Shown here: one piece after another, positions 6,704-8,861 of the stretch | Position numbering within the stretch: position 1 is the first letter of the stretch | How the letters are laid out: each line of letters opens with the position of its first letter | Assembly (NCBI GenBank): GCA_018676385.1 | Contig: JABHEX010000108.1 | Span: 1-8,861, forward strand | Source of the DNA: Akkermansiaceae bacterium | Lineage (GTDB): Bacteria > Verrucomicrobiota > Verrucomicrobiia > Verrucomicrobiales > Akkermansiaceae | Reading direction: 5' to 3' | Length of the DNA stretch: 8,861 nt | Program-made: the position numbers and the translations under genes | The notes under the pieces: model-generated | Database searches by the model: none | Told to the model about the DNA's origin: nothing | Seen by the model: the letters and a program-made list of their open reading frames with translations, nothing else

Positions 6704-6728
6704 TTCGGTCAACGCATGACCAAACAAC
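6700..6728 (-). repeat. Strong stem-loop after the ylbF-like gene
   Basis: On the minus strand GTTGTTTGGTCA (6728-6717) pairs with TGACCGAACAGC (6711-6700) as a 12-bp stem with two G-U wobbles and a UGCGU loop. On the plus strand the wobbles become A-C mismatches, so the stem favours minus-strand RNA. It starts 7 nt after the TAA of the ylbF-like gene. No U-tract follows, so a classical terminator is unlikely; a processing site, an mRNA 3' protector or part of a leader for the next gene are options. Confidence 0.5.
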
Positions 6729-6735
6729 GAAAGCT

Positions 6736-7164
6736 TTAGTCACAGCCACAACCACCACCACAGCAACCACCAGACGAATCTTCCATGTCCTCTGGTTGCG
6801 GCAAGCGACCGAGCTCCATTGTCATCCCAATATGTTTGCTAATCGTCTGTTGAAGTGTCTGCAAATTCTGTTGAGCATCCATAAAATCACGGGCGACTTC
6901 ATTTTCAAGCAATCCATCACGAGCTTCCTCGAAATTCTTAATTTCGGTATCGGAAAGCTCTACCCCAGCTTGTTGTTTCTGATGTAGCTCTTCACCTTTT
7001 TCGTGCACGGACTGATACTGAAGCTTGGAAGACTCATCTGCCAGGAACCTCTCCACTTGACCCTGAAGGGCTACAAACTCAATATCTTGTGTTATTGCTT
7101 CGCAAAGGTCACGCGTCTTCTGCATTACGTTTGAATCATCTGTAATCATGCTCATGCTTGGCAT
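6736..7164 (-). CDS. YlbF/YmcA-family (Com_YlbF) protein with cysteine-rich C-terminal tail, 142 aa
   Basis: An all-helical small cytoplasmic protein. Residues 12-115 have the YlbF/YmcA pattern: a helix around the central F-x-x-A-R-D segment (78-83), and the DFMDAQQNLQTLQQTISKHIG helix (93-113). The C-terminus is a Gly/Cys tail with C134, C135, C139 and C141. In Bacillus subtilis the family members YlbF and YmcA form, with YaaT, the Ric complex, which binds iron-sulfur clusters and affects RNase Y mRNA processing. Whether that applies here is unknown, as no YaaT or RNase Y gene is in the window. Start choice is uncertain: ATGs lie at 7164, 7155 and 7149 (MPSMSM) and none has a Shine-Dalgarno; the longest is given. 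It is divergent from the repeat-protein gene and may share a transcript with the AsmA-like gene. Confidence 0.8.
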   Translation of the reverse strand: MPSMSMITDDSNVMQKTRDLCEAITQDIEFVALQGQVERFLADESSKLQYQSVHEKGEELHQKQQAGVELSDTEIKNFEEARDGLLENEVARDFMDAQQNLQTLQQTISKHIGMTMELGRLPQPEDMEDSSGGCCGGGCGCD

Positions 7165-7236
7165 TTATAGTTACTTTAGCCATTTGGCAACTACTGACAT
7201 AAATTATTTGTGTAAAAAAAATTGATTATGTTCTGC

Positions 7237-7259
7237 TGTGAGACAGTTTAAGTCTCTCA
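7237..7259. repeat. Inverted repeat upstream of the 32-residue-repeat protein gene
   Basis: TGTGAGAC (7237-7244) and GTCTCTCA (7252-7259) are inverse complements with one mismatch around AGTTTAA; the inner GAGAC/GTCTC is perfect. It lies in the 134-bp divergent gap, 39 bp upstream of the ATG at 7299, where an operator or leader hairpin would sit. No convincing promoter hexamers could be placed. Confidence 0.35.
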
Positions 7260-7298
7260 AATCGTTATTCATAATGTAAATTTATAGGCATTCATGTA

Positions 7299-8579
7299 AT
7301 GAAAAGCACATCCATCATTCTATCTGCTGCATGGATCGCCACGATCGCAGCATCATTCACAATTGGCTCCAAACTCCGCCCAGATGACACTGCGCATGCC
7401 ACAGGGGGCAGTATTGCGCAGCAGATAAAAAACACGCGCTCAACACAAAGAACCATCTCACGCGCCCGTCCTACAGGAGCAAAGCAACGTGGTGCATCCG
7501 CAATTAACCGTACAGGCAATAATTTCGCATCAGATGCCGCGCAAATCGCCACCATCATGGCTAATAACAATCCTATGGCACGTGCTGAGAGTTTAATCGC
7601 ACTCATAAATTCTCTGAACCCAAACGATTTCGAACAAGCGGTGGTTGAATTCCGCAAACTTGGTATAACCCGTGAGCGTATGAGTGAGTATGCGATGCTT
7701 CTCCACGCATGGGCTAAAAGCGACCCTGTCGCTGCTCTGGATTTCGCTCAGAACAACACCAGCACTCGATTTGCTCGGCAAACTATCCTGACCAGCTGGG
7801 CTGCCGACAATCCAGATGCCGCATTCAGCTGGGCCATAAACAACCATGAGGGAGAGGATGCGAACCCCTGGCTGGTCGGTGTCATTCGTGGCATCACGAC
7901 CAATAACTTAACCCGCGCCACAGAAATAATGACGATGCTTCCGTACAGCCGTGAACGAGGAGAGGCGCTCACTAGCATTATCCCGCACATCACAAAACAA
8001 GGTAAAGAAAAAGCAACAGCATGGGTGGAGGCGATCAGTGACGAGCGACTACGCACCGGAGGAGCTGCTCGCATTGCCGGGTTTATGGCACAGAGCAACC
8101 CATCAGAGGCTGCTGAATGGATTATGAATCTGTCAGATTCCGAGTCCATTTCCCGAGCTACTGGGGAGGTGGCAGGCATTTGGGCTGATAAGGATCTAAA
8201 TGCTGCCGTGGCGTGGACGGACAGCCTGTCCGGTAACGCCAAATTACGAGCTGCCCGCGAAGTCGTAATGCGATACGCAGACAAAGATGCGAATAAAGCC
8301 TCCTCATGGTTGGCAACAATGCCAAACGAGCCCGAATATGAGAGTGTTGTGAGATCCTATATAAGGAGCACGGCTGAAAAAAATCCCGAGCTGTCACTTG
8401 CACAAATCCCACGCATCAATGACGAAAGGACGCAAAATCGTTACTACGAGCGCATCGTTGGGAGATGGATCCAGCAAGACGAAAATGCCGCACAGACTTG
8501 GGTCACTCAACAAGACAATATGTCGGAAACAATGAGAAAACGCCTACTCCAAATGAGTCAGCGAAGAAGAGACCGCTGA
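7299..8579 (+). CDS. Membrane-anchored helical-repeat protein with nine ~32-residue repeats, 426 aa
   Basis: Residues 5-23 form a hydrophobic signal or anchor; 24-90 are a polar, Ala/Thr-rich linker. From 137 to about 418 there are nine tandem units starting at 137, 166, 198, 230, 262, 294, 325, 357 and 389, with a spacing of 32 (29-32). The consensus is roughly (S/x)-W-A-x(2)-(D/N)-P-x-A-A-x-x-W-(I/L/A), a helix-turn-helix pair like HEAT or TPR superhelices. Best kept units are SWAADNPDAAFSWAI and IWADKDLNAAVAWTD. Such solenoids are usually protein-binding scaffolds; a specific role is not visible. Proteins of this style seem common in Verrucomicrobiota (recollection, not checked). The tail QRRRDR is basic. 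Only AGG, 10 nt ahead, precedes the ATG, which overlaps a start-stop ATGTAATG. The gene is divergent from the ylbF-like gene. Confidence 0.85.
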   Translation: MKSTSIILSAAWIATIAASFTIGSKLRPDDTAHATGGSIAQQIKNTRSTQRTISRARPTGAKQRGASAINRTGNNFASDAAQIATIMANNNPMARAESLIALINSLNPNDFEQAVVEFRKLGITRERMSEYAMLLHAWAKSDPVAALDFAQNNTSTRFARQTILTSWAADNPDAAFSWAINNHEGEDANPWLVGVIRGITTNNLTRATEIMTMLPYSRERGEALTSIIPHITKQGKEKATAWVEAISDERLRTGGAARIAGFMAQSNPSEAAEWIMNLSDSESISRATGEVAGIWADKDLNAAVAWTDSLSGNAKLRAAREVVMRYADKDANKASSWLATMPNEPEYESVVRSYIRSTAEKNPELSLAQIPRINDERTQNRYYERIVGRWIQQDENAAQTWVTQQDNMSETMRKRLLQMSQRRRDR

Positions 8580-8585
8580 TACACA

Positions 8586-8693
8586 TTGAGTTACGTGCAG
8601 TATACCAGCTCGTTCATAAATGCTGCGCACAGAACCAAATGAGAGAATAGTAAGGAAGTGATTCATCACAATGTGTAATTTTTGAGTTCCGTG
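8586..8693 (+). repeat. Pair of 12-bp direct repeats, one mismatch
   Basis: TTGAGTTACGTG (8586-8597) recurs as TTGAGTTCCGTG (8682-8693), 96 bp apart start to start. Both copies are outside genes. They may be binding sites for one regulator, or chance. Confidence 0.3.
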
Positions 8694-8773
8694 TATCAAT
8701 TTATATCACCGATAAACTATATTTGGTGAATATTGAAAGAAACCATATGCGATAAAAAAATATTTGTGTCAGC

Positions 8774-8791
8774 TTGTGAAAAATTTCACAA
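8774..8791. promoter_or_regulatory. CRP-type palindrome, TGTGA-N6-TCACA
   Basis: TTGTGAAA-AA-TTTCACAA is a perfect palindrome whose core (8775-8790) equals the classic CRP half-sites TGTGA and TCACA with the standard six-base spacer. It lies 52 bp upstream of the possible ATG at 8843 and 195 bp after the repeat-protein stop. CRP/FNR-family binding is inferred from motif identity only; the host regulator is not in the window. Confidence 0.5.
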
Positions 8792-8819
8792 AGTCCTTGC
8801 TCAACATGAAAAGATGCTC

Positions 8820-8829
8820 CACTTAAGTG
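8820..8829. repeat. Perfect 10-bp palindrome CACTTAAGTG
   Basis: A fully symmetric 10-mer 13 bp upstream of the possible ATG at 8843 and about 30 bp after the CRP-type site. It could be a second operator; it is short enough to be chance. Confidence 0.25.
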
Positions 8830-8842
8830 TTAGCATAATCCG

Positions 8843-8861
8843 ATGAACAAAACTGAATACC
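8843..8861 (+). CDS. Possible start of the next gene, cut by the window edge
   Basis: ATG at 8843 opens a frame MNKTEY that runs off the window. Support is only positional: it follows a long intergenic stretch with two palindromes. No Shine-Dalgarno precedes it, which is usual for this window. Nothing can be said about the product. Confidence 0.2.

Larger units (their letters stand above)
8580..8842. other. Gene-poor intergenic region with several repeats
   Basis: No convincing gene lies between the TGA of the repeat-protein gene and a possible start at 8843. The stretch is AT-rich. Besides the elements listed separately it holds TACACATTG (8580-8588) and CAATGTGTA (8669-8677), perfect 9-bp inverse complements 80 nt apart and followed by ATTTTT. 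It also holds GTGAT-TC-ATCAC (8658-8669) and TCACC/GGTGA (8706-8710 and 8725-8729). An unannotated small RNA or long leader is possible but not shown. Confidence 0.4.

Noticed and set aside
7748..8284. 178-codon open frame on the minus strand inside the repeat-protein gene
   Set aside because: It lies entirely opposite a well-supported gene with regular 32-residue repeats. Its Ser/Ala/Arg-rich product shows no domain, and the repeats of the sense gene explain the long opposite frame.
8465..8650. 61-codon plus-strand frame running past the end of the repeat-protein gene
   Set aside because: Two thirds of it overlaps the repeat gene in another frame and no initiation signal or conserved pattern is seen.
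1..8861. CRISPR array, tRNA, rRNA, insertion sequence or integrase
   Set aside because: No regularly spaced repeats, cloverleaf-like genes, terminal inverted repeats with target duplications or transposase motifs were seen on either strand.

Overview
The window looks like an ordinary chromosomal stretch of a Gram-negative-type bacterium of moderate GC. The best guess is the Verrucomicrobiota (PVC group). This rests on gene style: a secreted multi-EF-hand protein, a membrane-anchored repeat protein with a W-A-x(3)-P-x-A-A type period, a YlbF-family protein outside the Firmicutes, and single-pass membrane proteins carrying a W-K-x-D-W motif. It is an inference from protein style, not a marker-gene placement. 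No rRNA, tRNA, CRISPR array, transposase, integrase or phage gene was recognised.

Layout. The left edge holds the 3' two thirds of aroE (shikimate pathway, + strand). It converges on, and overlaps at the stop codons with, a minus-strand block of three genes. Read in their own direction these are a secreted six-EF-hand protein (3999-3202), then a 448-aa and a 396-aa single-pass membrane protein (3076-1730 and 1723-533). The last two are only 6 bp apart. They are diverged tandem paralogues that differ mainly in the cytoplasmic part, because only the 396-aa one has a zinc ribbon. In the middle, metF (4154-5050, +) is divergent from the EF-hand gene and convergent with an AsmA-like envelope protein (6657-5047, -), sharing a CTAG at the two stops. 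Upstream of that lies a YlbF-family protein with a cysteine-rich tail (7164-6736, -). Divergent from it is a nine-repeat membrane-anchored helical protein (7299-8579, +). The last 282 bases are almost gene-free and end at a possible next start codon.

How the genes work together. aroE and metF are housekeeping biosynthesis genes with no visible functional link to their neighbours. The 448/396-aa pair is probably one transcription unit and possibly one membrane complex. The AsmA-like, EF-hand and repeat proteins are all predicted to be exported or membrane-anchored, so much of the window is envelope-related. Their specific jobs are unknown.

The most interesting non-coding signals are three. 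The 78-bp gap between the ylbF-like and AsmA-like genes is filled by three successive, end-overlapping inverted repeats; the first forms a 12-bp stem only in minus-strand RNA. The gap in front of the paralogue pair holds one perfect DnaA box. The right-hand intergenic region holds a perfect TGTGA-N6-TCACA site of CRP type. Strong Shine-Dalgarno sequences are nearly absent in the whole window. One exception precedes a tiny hydrophobic reading frame just upstream of metF.
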